A DNA stretch of 6,409 nucleotides from Oscillospiraceae bacterium (GCA_017828835.1 JAGAEK010000124.1:1-6409); one strand, 5' to 3'. Shown: positions 1 to 6,216, counted from the stretch's first letter. The notes: a model not told the origin generated them from the sequence alone. Numbers and translations are program-made.

Positions 1-36
1 AAGAGCATCATTGATAATCAGAAACTAACGGGGTGA
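1..36 (+). CDS. Possible 3' end of an upstream operon gene (partial)
   Basis: All three forward frames are open from base 1 and stop at 12-14, 26-28 and 34-36. The frame ending with TGA at 34-36 would read KSIIDNQKLTG and stop 5 bases before the aroC ATG, inside its ribosome binding site. That tight spacing would match the coupling of the genes downstream. No family can be recognised from 11 residues. Because aroB is the one common-pathway gene missing from the window, it is a natural guess for the upstream gene, but nothing in the sequence shows this. The frame choice is also a guess. Confidence 0.22.
   Translation, partial: KSIIDNQKLTG
30..36 (+). promoter_or_regulatory. Ribosome binding site of aroC
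   Basis: GGGGTGA lies 5 bases upstream of ATG at 42. It supports ATG 42 over the in-frame GTG at 33, which lies inside the site itself. No promoter is visible in the 29 bases before it, so the operon promoter is probably upstream of the window. Confidence 0.6.
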
Positions 37-41
37 CGAAA

Positions 42-1145
42 ATGAAAAATACGTTCGGGAACAATATTTCCGTAACGCTGTTCGGCGAGAGCCACGGCAA
101 AGAGATCGGCGCGATACTTGACGGAGTTGCGGCAGGCGTAAAGATCGACGAAAATTATATTGCATCGAAGCTCGCGCTCAGAAAACCGTCGGGTATCATC
201 TCGACCGCAAGGCGTGAAGAAGATAAGTTCCGTATCGTCAGCGGCGTTTTCAACGGTTACGCAACCGGAACGCCGATCTGTATTCTCATAGAAAACGCGG
301 ATACTCACAGTTCGGATTATTCGGAAACGCGTTTTATTGCCCGGCCTGGACACGCGGATTACACGGCGTTTATAAAATACCACGGTTTTGAAGATTATCG
401 CGGCGGAGGACATTTCAGCGGACGTCTGACGGCGCCTATCGTAGCTGCGGGCGCGATAGCGCAGTACATGCTCGAATCGAAAGGAATTTACGTAGGCACG
501 CATATTTCGCGGTGTGCGGGAATAGCGGATAGAGAGTTTGATAATTTGAAGGAAGATATTGAAAGTCTTTCGAGCCTTGATTTCGCGGTACTTGACGGAA
601 AAGCCGGGGAGAAGATGAAAGTCGAGATAATGAAAGCGGCGAATGACGGTGACAGTGTCGGGGGAATAATCGAAACGGCAGTTGCAGGTATTCCTGCGGG
701 CGTCGGGGAACCCTGGTTTGATTCTGTTGAGAGCGTTTTGTCGCATATATTGTTTTCAATACCCGCTGTAAAAGGTGTGGAATTCGGATGCGGATTTGCG
801 TTTGCCGACAAACGCGGAAGTGAAGCCAACGATCCGTTTGAGATCAAAAACGGATCGGTCAAAACAAAAACGAACAACAACGGCGGTATCAACGGCGGTA
901 TCACGAACGGTATGCCGATCGTTTTCAGATGCGCGATAAAGCCGACGCCGTCGATATATAAAGAACAGAGTACGGTCGATTTCAAAGAAAATAAAGATAC
1001 TATGCTGAAAATCAAGGGCAGACACGATCCCGCGATACTTCACAGAGCGAGAGTAGTCGCTGATTCCGTGACGGCGCTTGCTTTGAGCGATCTGCTTGCC
1101 GCGCGGTACGGAACGGAATATTTCGGAGGAGGCGCGGCGGAGTGA
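42..1145 (+). CDS. aroC: Chorismate synthase
   Basis: Converts 5-enolpyruvylshikimate-3-phosphate to chorismate (step 7 of the shikimate pathway). The family needs reduced FMN. The 367 residues match the usual length. Visible motifs, numbered from M at base 42: MKNTFG start; GESHG 15-19; RPGHAD 101-106; RGGGHFSGRLTAP 120-132; GDSVGGIIE 203-211; SIPAVKGVEFG 239-249; NNNGGINGGITNG 278-290; KPTPSI 300-305; and GRHDP 326-330. The conserved histidines H18 and H104 and the Asp of RHDP are present. ATG 42 is chosen because the family starts M-x-N-T-F-G and a ribosome binding site sits at 30-36; the GTG at 33 would add only three residues. The gene overlaps the next one by 4 bases (GTGA). Whether the protein has its own flavin reductase activity cannot be read from sequence. 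The identity is secure. Confidence 0.97.
   Translation: MKNTFGNNISVTLFGESHGKEIGAILDGVAAGVKIDENYIASKLALRKPSGIISTARREEDKFRIVSGVFNGYATGTPICILIENADTHSSDYSETRFIARPGHADYTAFIKYHGFEDYRGGGHFSGRLTAPIVAAGAIAQYMLESKGIYVGTHISRCAGIADREFDNLKEDIESLSSLDFAVLDGKAGEKMKVEIMKAANDGDSVGGIIETAVAGIPAGVGEPWFDSVESVLSHILFSIPAVKGVEFGCGFAFADKRGSEANDPFEIKNGSVKTKTNNNGGINGGITNGMPIVFRCAIKPTPSIYKEQSTVDFKENKDTMLKIKGRHDPAILHRARVVADSVTALALSDLLAARYGTEYFGGGAAE
1125..1132 (+). promoter_or_regulatory. Ribosome binding site of the aroE-aroK-aroQ fusion
   Basis: GGAGGAGG lies inside the last codons of aroC, 9 bases before the GTG at 1142. This strong site supports a GTG start whose last two bases overlap the aroC stop (GTGA), consistent with translational coupling. 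Confidence 0.8.
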
Positions 1146-2824
1146 AAACGCTTGAATACGGGCTGATCGGAGAACACCTCGGCCACAGCTTTTCACCGAT
1201 CATACATTCCGAGATCGCCGACTACAGATATGAACTTTGCGAACTTGTGCCGGAAGAATTGGAAGGCTTTTTAAAAAGCGCCGGTTTTAAGGGAATAAAC
1301 GTAACGATACCATATAAAAAATCCGTGATACCTTTTCTCGACGAACTGAGCGACGAGGCAAAAAGAATAGGCGCGGTCAACACTATTGTATGTAAAGGTG
1401 GTAAGCTTTACGGGTATAATACCGATTATTTCGGCTTAAAATGTCTTGCAAAACGGCTCGGGACTGGATTTGAAGGGAAAAAAGTTTTGTTGCTCGGAAC
1501 GGGCGGCGCGAGCAGAGCGGCGTTTGCCGTTGCGGAGGATCTCGGAGCTGCCGTAATACTTAAAGTCAGCCGGAATAAAAAAGAAGGAGCAGTCAGCTAT
1601 GACGAGGCGTATTCCATCCACTCGGATGCCGATATCATAATAAACACCACGCCTGTCGGGATGTTCCCGGACGGCGACGGGTGTCCTATAGATATTTCGA
1701 AATTTACGAAGTTATCCGGCGTTATTGATCTTATATACAATCCGCTTCGCACTAGACTTGTTTTGAGCGCGAAAAAGCGCGGTATACCGGCTGAGGGCGG
1801 ATTATATATGCTTATTGCGCAGGCGGTACGGGCGTCTTGTCTGTTTTTGGGAAAAGAGCCGACGGACGATCTGAACGACGCCGTTTACCAAAAAATCTTG
1901 CGTATGAAGGAGAATATCGTTTTAACCGGGATGCCGCGGTCGGGGAAATCCACGATTGGAAAGATACTTGCCGAAAAGCTTTGTTGCAAGCTGTCAGATA
2001 CGGATTGCCTGATAACAGAAAAAGAAGGGCGAAAAATAACGGATATTTTCGCCGAGGACGGCGAAAGTTATTTCAGAAAGATCGAAACCGAGGTAATCGG
2101 AGAAGTTTCGCAGGATACCGGCAAGATCATATCCGTCGGAGGCGGTGCGATACTTTCGGAAGAAAACGAAATACTTTTAAAACGTAACGGTAAAGTGATA
2201 TTCATAGACCGTCCGCTCGACGAACTTTTGCCGACGGATGACCGACCTCTTGCGAATGATGCGGGAAAGATCGAAAAGCTTTTTGAAAAACGGTATCCGA
2301 TCTACAAAGCGAAGAGCGATATCAGGATAATAAACAACAAGAGCGCCGAAAACGCCGCGGAAAGGATAATTGACAGAATGGACGGAAAGATAAAGATCCT
2401 TGTAATGAACGGACCTAATCTCAATATGCTCGGGATACGCGAGCCGGATATCTACGGATACGTGACCTACCGCAAGCTTTGCGAAAAAATAAATTCTTAC
2501 TGTGGAGAACGAGGTGTTGCGGTCGAAATTTATCAGTCGAATCACGAGGGCGATCTTGTCGATAAAATTCAGGAAGCTTACGGAGCGTTCGACGGGATCG
2601 TCATCAATCCCGGAGGATATACTCATACGAGCGTTGCGATACCGGATGCGATAAAAGCGGTGTCGATACCGACGGTCGAAGTCCATATTTCAAAAGTGGA
2701 CGAGAGGGAAGATTTCAGACGAATAAACTATATCCGCCCGGTTTGCATAGACACTGTTGCCGGGTTTGGGATAGAAGGATATTTCAAAGCGATAGATCTG
2801 CTTGTAAAGGAGCTTTGGAGATGA
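1142..2824 (+). CDS. aroE-aroK-aroQ: Trifunctional shikimate dehydrogenase / shikimate kinase / type II 3-dehydroquinate dehydratase
   Basis: One uninterrupted 560-residue chain with three complete enzymes that should catalyse pathway steps 3-5. AroE, residues 1-253 (1142-1900): YGLIG and HSFSP (shikimate binding, 15-19), NVTIPYKK with the catalytic Lys (53-60), GAVNT 77-81, GYNTD with the catalytic Asp (91-95), GTGGASRA nucleotide-binding loop 119-126, NTTPVGM 168-174. AroK, about 255-412 (1904-2377): P-loop GMPRSGKST 263-271, DTD 286-288, FRKIE 311-315, GGG 333-335, lid DDRPL 366-370, and R384 in EKRYPIY. AroQ, 413-560 (2378-2821): NGPNLNMLG 423-431, catalytic R433 and Y438 in REPDIYG, NPGGYTHTS 489-497, VEVHIS 512-517 with H515, R522 and R526. 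All key catalytic residues appear intact, so each domain should be active. The junctions are almost without linker. Start is GTG with a strong ribosome binding site; the end overlaps aroA by 4 bases. The enzyme is probably cytosolic, since no signal or membrane segment is seen. Confidence 0.95.
   Translation: MKTLEYGLIGEHLGHSFSPIIHSEIADYRYELCELVPEELEGFLKSAGFKGINVTIPYKKSVIPFLDELSDEAKRIGAVNTIVCKGGKLYGYNTDYFGLKCLAKRLGTGFEGKKVLLLGTGGASRAAFAVAEDLGAAVILKVSRNKKEGAVSYDEAYSIHSDADIIINTTPVGMFPDGDGCPIDISKFTKLSGVIDLIYNPLRTRLVLSAKKRGIPAEGGLYMLIAQAVRASCLFLGKEPTDDLNDAVYQKILRMKENIVLTGMPRSGKSTIGKILAEKLCCKLSDTDCLITEKEGRKITDIFAEDGESYFRKIETEVIGEVSQDTGKIISVGGGAILSEENEILLKRNGKVIFIDRPLDELLPTDDRPLANDAGKIEKLFEKRYPIYKAKSDIRIINNKSAENAAERIIDRMDGKIKILVMNGPNLNMLGIREPDIYGYVTYRKLCEKINSYCGERGVAVEIYQSNHEGDLVDKIQEAYGAFDGIVINPGGYTHTSVAIPDAIKAVSIPTVEVHISKVDEREDFRRINYIRPVCIDTVAGFGIEGYFKAIDLLVKELWR
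2806..2812 (+). promoter_or_regulatory. Ribosome binding site of aroA
   Basis: AAAGGAG is 8 bases before ATG 2821, within the end of the fusion gene. It fixes the aroA start at 2821. The longer open frame reaching back to 2743 is only the fusion's 3' end read in another frame. Confidence 0.85.
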
Positions 2825-4041
2825 CAGTAACGTTTCAGCCGTCGGTGGCTCAAGGCGAGATCGCGGCGCCGCCGTCAAAGAGCATGGCGCACCGGCTTTT
2901 GATCTGTGCGGGACTTGCAGAGGGGGAAAGTGTGATTTCAAACGCGGATCCTTCCGAAGATATTCTTGCGACGGTCGATTGCCTGAACAAGCTCGGGGCG
3001 TATGCACGATATTGCGAAAAAGAAAGAGCGGTTACCGAGCGCGGGACAGATCTTCGGAACGTTTTCGAGGGAGCAGTACTCAACTGCCGCGAATGCGGAA
3101 GTACGCTGAGGTTTTTTATTCCGCTTTGTCTTTTGAACGGCGGGGCTTACGTTTTGACGGGAAGCGAGCGACTCTTCAATCGACCGCTTTCCGTATATGA
3201 AACGATTTGCCGCGCACAGGGACTTCGATTTGAGCAAAACGGGAACCGACTTACGGTATCCGGAAAGTTGAAGTCGGGTGAATATGAGGTCGCGGGGAAC
3301 GTGAGCAGTCAGTTTATAAGCGGACTTCTTTTTGCGCTGCCGCTTCTTGACGGCGACAGTAAGATCAAAATAATACCGCCGATCGAGAGCAAACCGTATA
3401 TTCTCATGACGATGCAGGCGCTCGAAGTATTCGGGGTAAAAGCGGATTTTGAGGACGAGACGACGGTTACGGTCAAAGGGAACTCGCGATATACCGCGAA
3501 AAACGTTACGGTCGAGGGTGACTTTTCGAACGCCGCGTTTTTCGATGCGTTCAACGTGATAGGCGGAACGGTTTCGGTATCGGGACTTTCTGAAAACAGC
3601 CTGCAGGGAGACAAAATTTACAGACGTTATTTCCGTTTGCTTAAAAGCGGATTTTCCGAGATCGACGTTTCGGATTGTCCGGATCTGGCACCGGTTTTGA
3701 TGGCGATTGCCGCGGTTTTGAACGGTGCGAAGCTTACGGGAACGAAACGGTTGAAAATAAAGGAAAGCGACCGCGGAGCCGCAATGGCGGAGGAACTTTC
3801 AAAATGCGGCGTGAGTACCGTTTTGAAAGAAAATGAGATCACGGTCTATCCGGGAGCGGAAGCTCCGAAAGAAATGCTTTACGGCCACAACGATCACCGG
3901 ATAGTGATGGCGCTTTCGGTCTTACTTTCAAAACTCGGCGGAAAGGTCGAGGGAGCGGAAGCGGTCAAAAAGAGTTTTCCGGATTTTTTTGACAGACTGC
4001 GTACTGTCGGTATTCAATTATCAAAGGATGTGTTGTTATGA
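2821..4041 (+). CDS. aroA: 3-phosphoshikimate 1-carboxyvinyltransferase (EPSP synthase)
   Basis: Transfers the enolpyruvyl group of phosphoenolpyruvate to shikimate-3-phosphate (step 6), the target of glyphosate. The protein has 406 residues, slightly shorter than many family members (about 420-430). Motifs: PPSKSMAHR 17-25 (substrate Lys20, Ser21, Arg25); ECGSTLRF 91-98, the glyphosate/PEP loop with R97; RLFNRPL 117-123; SSQ 162-164 (shikimate-3-phosphate binding); VEGDFSNAAFF 231-241; DCPDLAP 285-291 with the catalytic Asp, probably D288; IKESDR 313-318; GHNDHR 355-360; and KSFPDFF 384-390. The start at 2821 overlaps the preceding stop as ATGA, and the stop overlaps tyrA the same way, so it is translated within the coupled operon. 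The substrate is the product of the kinase domain encoded just upstream. Function is secure; inhibitor sensitivity is not known. Confidence 0.96.
   Translation: MTVTFQPSVAQGEIAAPPSKSMAHRLLICAGLAEGESVISNADPSEDILATVDCLNKLGAYARYCEKERAVTERGTDLRNVFEGAVLNCRECGSTLRFFIPLCLLNGGAYVLTGSERLFNRPLSVYETICRAQGLRFEQNGNRLTVSGKLKSGEYEVAGNVSSQFISGLLFALPLLDGDSKIKIIPPIESKPYILMTMQALEVFGVKADFEDETTVTVKGNSRYTAKNVTVEGDFSNAAFFDAFNVIGGTVSVSGLSENSLQGDKIYRRYFRLLKSGFSEIDVSDCPDLAPVLMAIAAVLNGAKLTGTKRLKIKESDRGAAMAEELSKCGVSTVLKENEITVYPGAEAPKEMLYGHNDHRIVMALSVLLSKLGGKVEGAEAVKKSFPDFFDRLRTVGIQLSKDVLL
4023..4028 (+). promoter_or_regulatory. Ribosome binding site of tyrA
   Basis: AAAGGA lies 9 bases before ATG 4038, inside the last codons of aroA. 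It supports the start that overlaps the aroA stop as ATGA. Confidence 0.75.
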
Positions 4042-4898
4042 AGGGATGGATAAGCAAAGACAATATCCTCATCGTAGGACTCGGACTTATGGGCGGAAGC
4101 TACGCGAGAGGATTAAAGCGGCTCGGATACCGCATCGAAGCGATAGATACAAGGCGTGAGTCGATAGATTACGCGCTTCAAAACGGTATAATAGACGAGG
4201 GGTTCTGCTATCCCGACGAGACGGCGATACGCAAGGCGGACGTTATAATTTTCGCGCTTTATCCGGAGCTTTTGAAAAGCTGGATCGAAGAGCAGCAGCA
4301 CCTGTTCAAATACGGGCTTATTATAACCGACGTGACCGGAGTCAAGAGCTGCATAGTCTATGATATTCAGAATATACTCCGGTCGGACGTGGAGTTTATC
4401 GCGTCGCATCCCATGGCGGGCCGCGAGGTCTACGGGGTCGAAAATTCGGATGACGGTATATTCAGGGGAGCAAACTTTATCGTAGCGCCGACAGAAAAAA
4501 ACACGGAAACGGCGATTGAATGGTGCTGCGGGCTCGGAAAGATACTCGGTTTCCGCAAGATATCCGTTCTGACGCCCGAAGAGCACGACGATATGATCGG
4601 ATTTGTTTCTCAGCTGACGCACGTTATCGCTGTGAGTTTGATGACCTGCAACGACAACACGAATCTTGTGGATTACACAGGCGACTCGTTCCGTGATCTG
4701 ACGAGGATCGCGAGCATAAACGAAGATATGTGGTCGGAACTGTTTTTGCTGAACAAAAAATATCTTTTGCACCATATGGACGCGTTTATTTTCGAGATGT
4801 CGTCGTTTCGTGATTTTCTTGCGGCGGACGACAGAGAGAGTTTAAAAGAGAAGATGCGTCTTTCGACCGAGAGACATTCGTATTTTAATAAAAAATAA
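4038..4898 (+). CDS. tyrA: Prephenate dehydrogenase
   Basis: Oxidatively decarboxylates prephenate to 4-hydroxyphenylpyruvate for tyrosine synthesis; arogenate cannot be excluded as substrate. The 286 residues comprise an N-terminal Rossmann domain and a helical C-terminal domain. Motifs: GLGLMGGS 14-21 nucleotide loop; Asp37 at the end of the second strand (AIDTRR), which suggests NAD rather than NADP; TDVTGVK 97-103; SHPMAGRE 123-130 with the conserved His124; EHDDMIGFVSQLTH 182-195, where the common SHLPH reads SQLTH; FRDLTRIAS 218-226 with R219 and R223; and MW 231-232. The chain ends soon after the catalytic domain. There is no ACT regulatory domain and no fused chorismate mutase, so prephenate must come from a mutase encoded elsewhere. 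It overlaps aroA by 4 bases and lies 16 bases before the DAHP synthase gene. The family is secure; cofactor and substrate preference are inferred. Confidence 0.93.
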   Translation: MKGWISKDNILIVGLGLMGGSYARGLKRLGYRIEAIDTRRESIDYALQNGIIDEGFCYPDETAIRKADVIIFALYPELLKSWIEEQQHLFKYGLIITDVTGVKSCIVYDIQNILRSDVEFIASHPMAGREVYGVENSDDGIFRGANFIVAPTEKNTETAIEWCCGLGKILGFRKISVLTPEEHDDMIGFVSQLTHVIAVSLMTCNDNTNLVDYTGDSFRDLTRIASINEDMWSELFLLNKKYLLHHMDAFIFEMSSFRDFLAADDRESLKEKMRLSTERHSYFNKK

Positions 4899-4899
4899 A

Positions 4900-4905
4900 A
4901 AGAGG
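4900..4905 (+). promoter_or_regulatory. Ribosome binding site of the DAHP synthase gene
   Basis: AAGAGG is 9 bases before ATG 4915 and 15 before the next in-frame ATG at 4921. The spacing favours 4915. Confidence 0.65.
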
Positions 4906-4914
4906 TAACAGCTT

Positions 4915-5946
4915 ATGAATATGGAGTTCAAAAGAAAGCTCGCGATCCCCATGGAAGTCAAAGAACTGTATCCGCTGACGGGGAACATAGGCAATATAAA
5001 GGAAAAACGCGACGTTGAGATCAAAAATATTTTTTCAGGCAAAGAAGACAAGATGATATTTATTATCGGACCGTGTTCGGCGGACAATGAAGACAGCGTT
5101 CTGGATTACATGACGCGGCTTGCGCGTCTTCAGGAAGAGGTCGCGGATAAGATATTTTTCATTCCCCGCGTCTACACTAACAAACCGAGAACGACCGGCG
5201 ACGGATATAAGGGACTTCTGCATCAGCCGGATCCCGACGGGAAACCCGATATGTTCAAAGGTATCATCGCGACGAGAGAATTACATATGAAGGTCGTTTC
5301 CGAAACGGGGCTTACCTGTGCGGACGAGATGCTTTATCCCGAGAACTACAAATATCTTGACGACATACTGTCTTACGTCGCGATCGGTGCGCGTTCCGTC
5401 GAGGACCAGGAACACCGTCTGACTGCGAGCGGTATGGACGTTCCGGCGGGTATGAAGAACCCGACGAGCGGAGATCTCGGAGTTATGATGAATTCGATAC
5501 ACGCAGCGCAGAACAGCCATACCTTTATATACAGAGGGTGGGAAGCGACGTCGGCGGGAAATCCGTTTGCCCACGCGATACTTCGCGGCTACACCAACAG
5601 CAAAGGCGAGCACCATCCGAACTATCATTATGAAGATATCATTCTGCTTTGCGATATGTATGAAAAGAGGAGCGAGCTTGTCAATCCCGCGGTCATAATC
5701 GACACGAACCACGAAAATTCCGGTAAAAATCCGTTTGAACAGCCGCGTATAATAAAGGAAGTGTTGAGCAACTGCCGTTACAATCCGAGGATCAAAAAGA
5801 TAATCAAAGGGTTTATGGTCGAGAGCTACATAGAGGACGGCAGTCAAAAGATAGGCGACGGGTGTTACGGCAAATCGATCACCGACGCGTGTCTCGGATG
5901 GGAGAAGACCGAAAAGCTCATTCGGGATATCGCCGAAATACTTTAA
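4915..5946 (+). CDS. aroF: 3-deoxy-7-phosphoheptulonate synthase (DAHP synthase), type I, AroFGH family
   Basis: Condenses phosphoenolpyruvate and erythrose-4-phosphate, the committed first step of the pathway. The 343 residues match the AroF/AroG/AroH class, not the type II or the short type I-beta enzymes. Motifs: IGPCS 51-55 with metal ligand C54; PRVY 84-87 and NKPRT 89-93 (R85 and K90 for substrate); GARSVEDQEHR 158-168; KNPTSGD 181-187 with K181; HAILRG 220-225 with R224; DTNHENSGK 263-271 with metal ligand H266; MVESYIEDGSQ 301-311 with E303; and SITDACLGWE 321-330 with D324. All four expected metal ligands are present. No chorismate mutase or ACT domain is fused. The segment between F204 and R224 looks about 5 residues shorter than in E. 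coli AroG as I recall it; this is where the feedback-inhibitor pocket lies. It is the last gene of the operon. The choice among aroF, aroG and aroH as symbol is arbitrary. Confidence 0.95.
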   Translation: MNMEFKRKLAIPMEVKELYPLTGNIGNIKEKRDVEIKNIFSGKEDKMIFIIGPCSADNEDSVLDYMTRLARLQEEVADKIFFIPRVYTNKPRTTGDGYKGLLHQPDPDGKPDMFKGIIATRELHMKVVSETGLTCADEMLYPENYKYLDDILSYVAIGARSVEDQEHRLTASGMDVPAGMKNPTSGDLGVMMNSIHAAQNSHTFIYRGWEATSAGNPFAHAILRGYTNSKGEHHPNYHYEDIILLCDMYEKRSELVNPAVIIDTNHENSGKNPFEQPRIIKEVLSNCRYNPRIKKIIKGFMVESYIEDGSQKIGDGCYGKSITDACLGWEKTEKLIRDIAEIL

Positions 5947-6033
5947 CGGAGCAACTCTGAGTATAAGGCCTTGACGCCGAAAGTTTTGAAAAGCGTCCGT
6001 TTTAAAGGTAAATATAAGGTGTAAACTAAATTC

Positions 6034-6110
6034 AAATCCGGTAATGTGAAGATTGTTTGCAAAACTTGTATATTTCAAAAATCTTCCGACAATACCGGAT
6101 TTTTATTTTT
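6034..6110 (+). terminator. Long imperfect hairpin with U-rich tail, probable terminator of the aro operon
   Basis: AAATCCGGTA (6034-6043) pairs perfectly with TACCGGATTT (6093-6102). Pairing then continues: 6045-6047 with 6089-6091, GAAGATT 6048-6054 with AATCTTC 6080-6086, and TTTG 6056-6059 with CAAA 6076-6079. The interruptions are one mismatch (6044/6092), a 2-base bulge (6087-6088) and a bulged G6055. This gives 24 base pairs and a loop of about 16 bases. The outer stem runs straight into TTTTTATTTTT, as expected for intrinsic termination. It lies about 90 bases after the DAHP synthase stop and before the next promoter. It is much longer than a typical terminator stem, so an added role or repeat origin is possible. 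Confidence 0.75.
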
Positions 6111-6156
6111 AAAATTGATTTGAACAATGACATTTTTCGAACCAAATAAAGAGAAA

Positions 6157-6185
6157 TTGCTGTTTCGAAGGTTTGAGGGTATAAT
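6157..6185 (+). promoter_or_regulatory. Sigma-A-like promoter for the sigma factor gene
   Basis: TTGCTG (6157-6162) and a perfect TATAAT (6180-6185) are separated by 17 bases. Transcription would start near 6192, giving a 5' leader of about 86 bases before ATG 6278. The -35 box is weak (three of six consensus bases). The promoter lies downstream of the probable terminator, so the sigma factor gene is expected to be a separate transcription unit. Confidence 0.65.
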
Positions 6186-6216
6186 AAGGTCAGAAAAAAA
6201 TACCGTGAGGTTTTTG

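Noticed and set aside
18..746. Long antisense open frame of 242 codons opposite aroC
   Set aside because: The + strand encodes an unmistakable chorismate synthase. The antisense product is rich in Arg and Phe, shows no known motif, and appears to be a by-product of the codon usage.
2743..2820. 26-residue N-terminal extension of AroA
   Set aside because: This stretch is the 3' end of the fusion gene read in another frame. ATG 2821 has a strong ribosome binding site and fits the family's usual start.
1142..2824. The fusion as a sequencing or assembly artefact
   Set aside because: The frame is continuous over 560 codons, all three domains are complete, both junctions fall cleanly between domains, and codon style is uniform. 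A lost stop from a base error cannot be fully excluded from one sequence, but two such errors would be needed.
4113..4775. Antisense open frame of 220 codons opposite tyrA
   Set aside because: Same pattern as the other antisense frames: no motif, and entirely inside a clear gene.
5973..5997. GACGC/GCGTC stem as a first terminator
   Set aside because: Only 5 pairs with a 15-base loop, and the following T run is short and offset by two bases. It is much weaker than the hairpin at 6034-6110.
5281..6078. Antisense open frame of 265 codons opposite the DAHP synthase gene, extending into the intergenic region
   Set aside because: It begins with TTG inside the terminator hairpin, covers conserved catalytic codons of the + strand gene, and its product has no recognisable domain.
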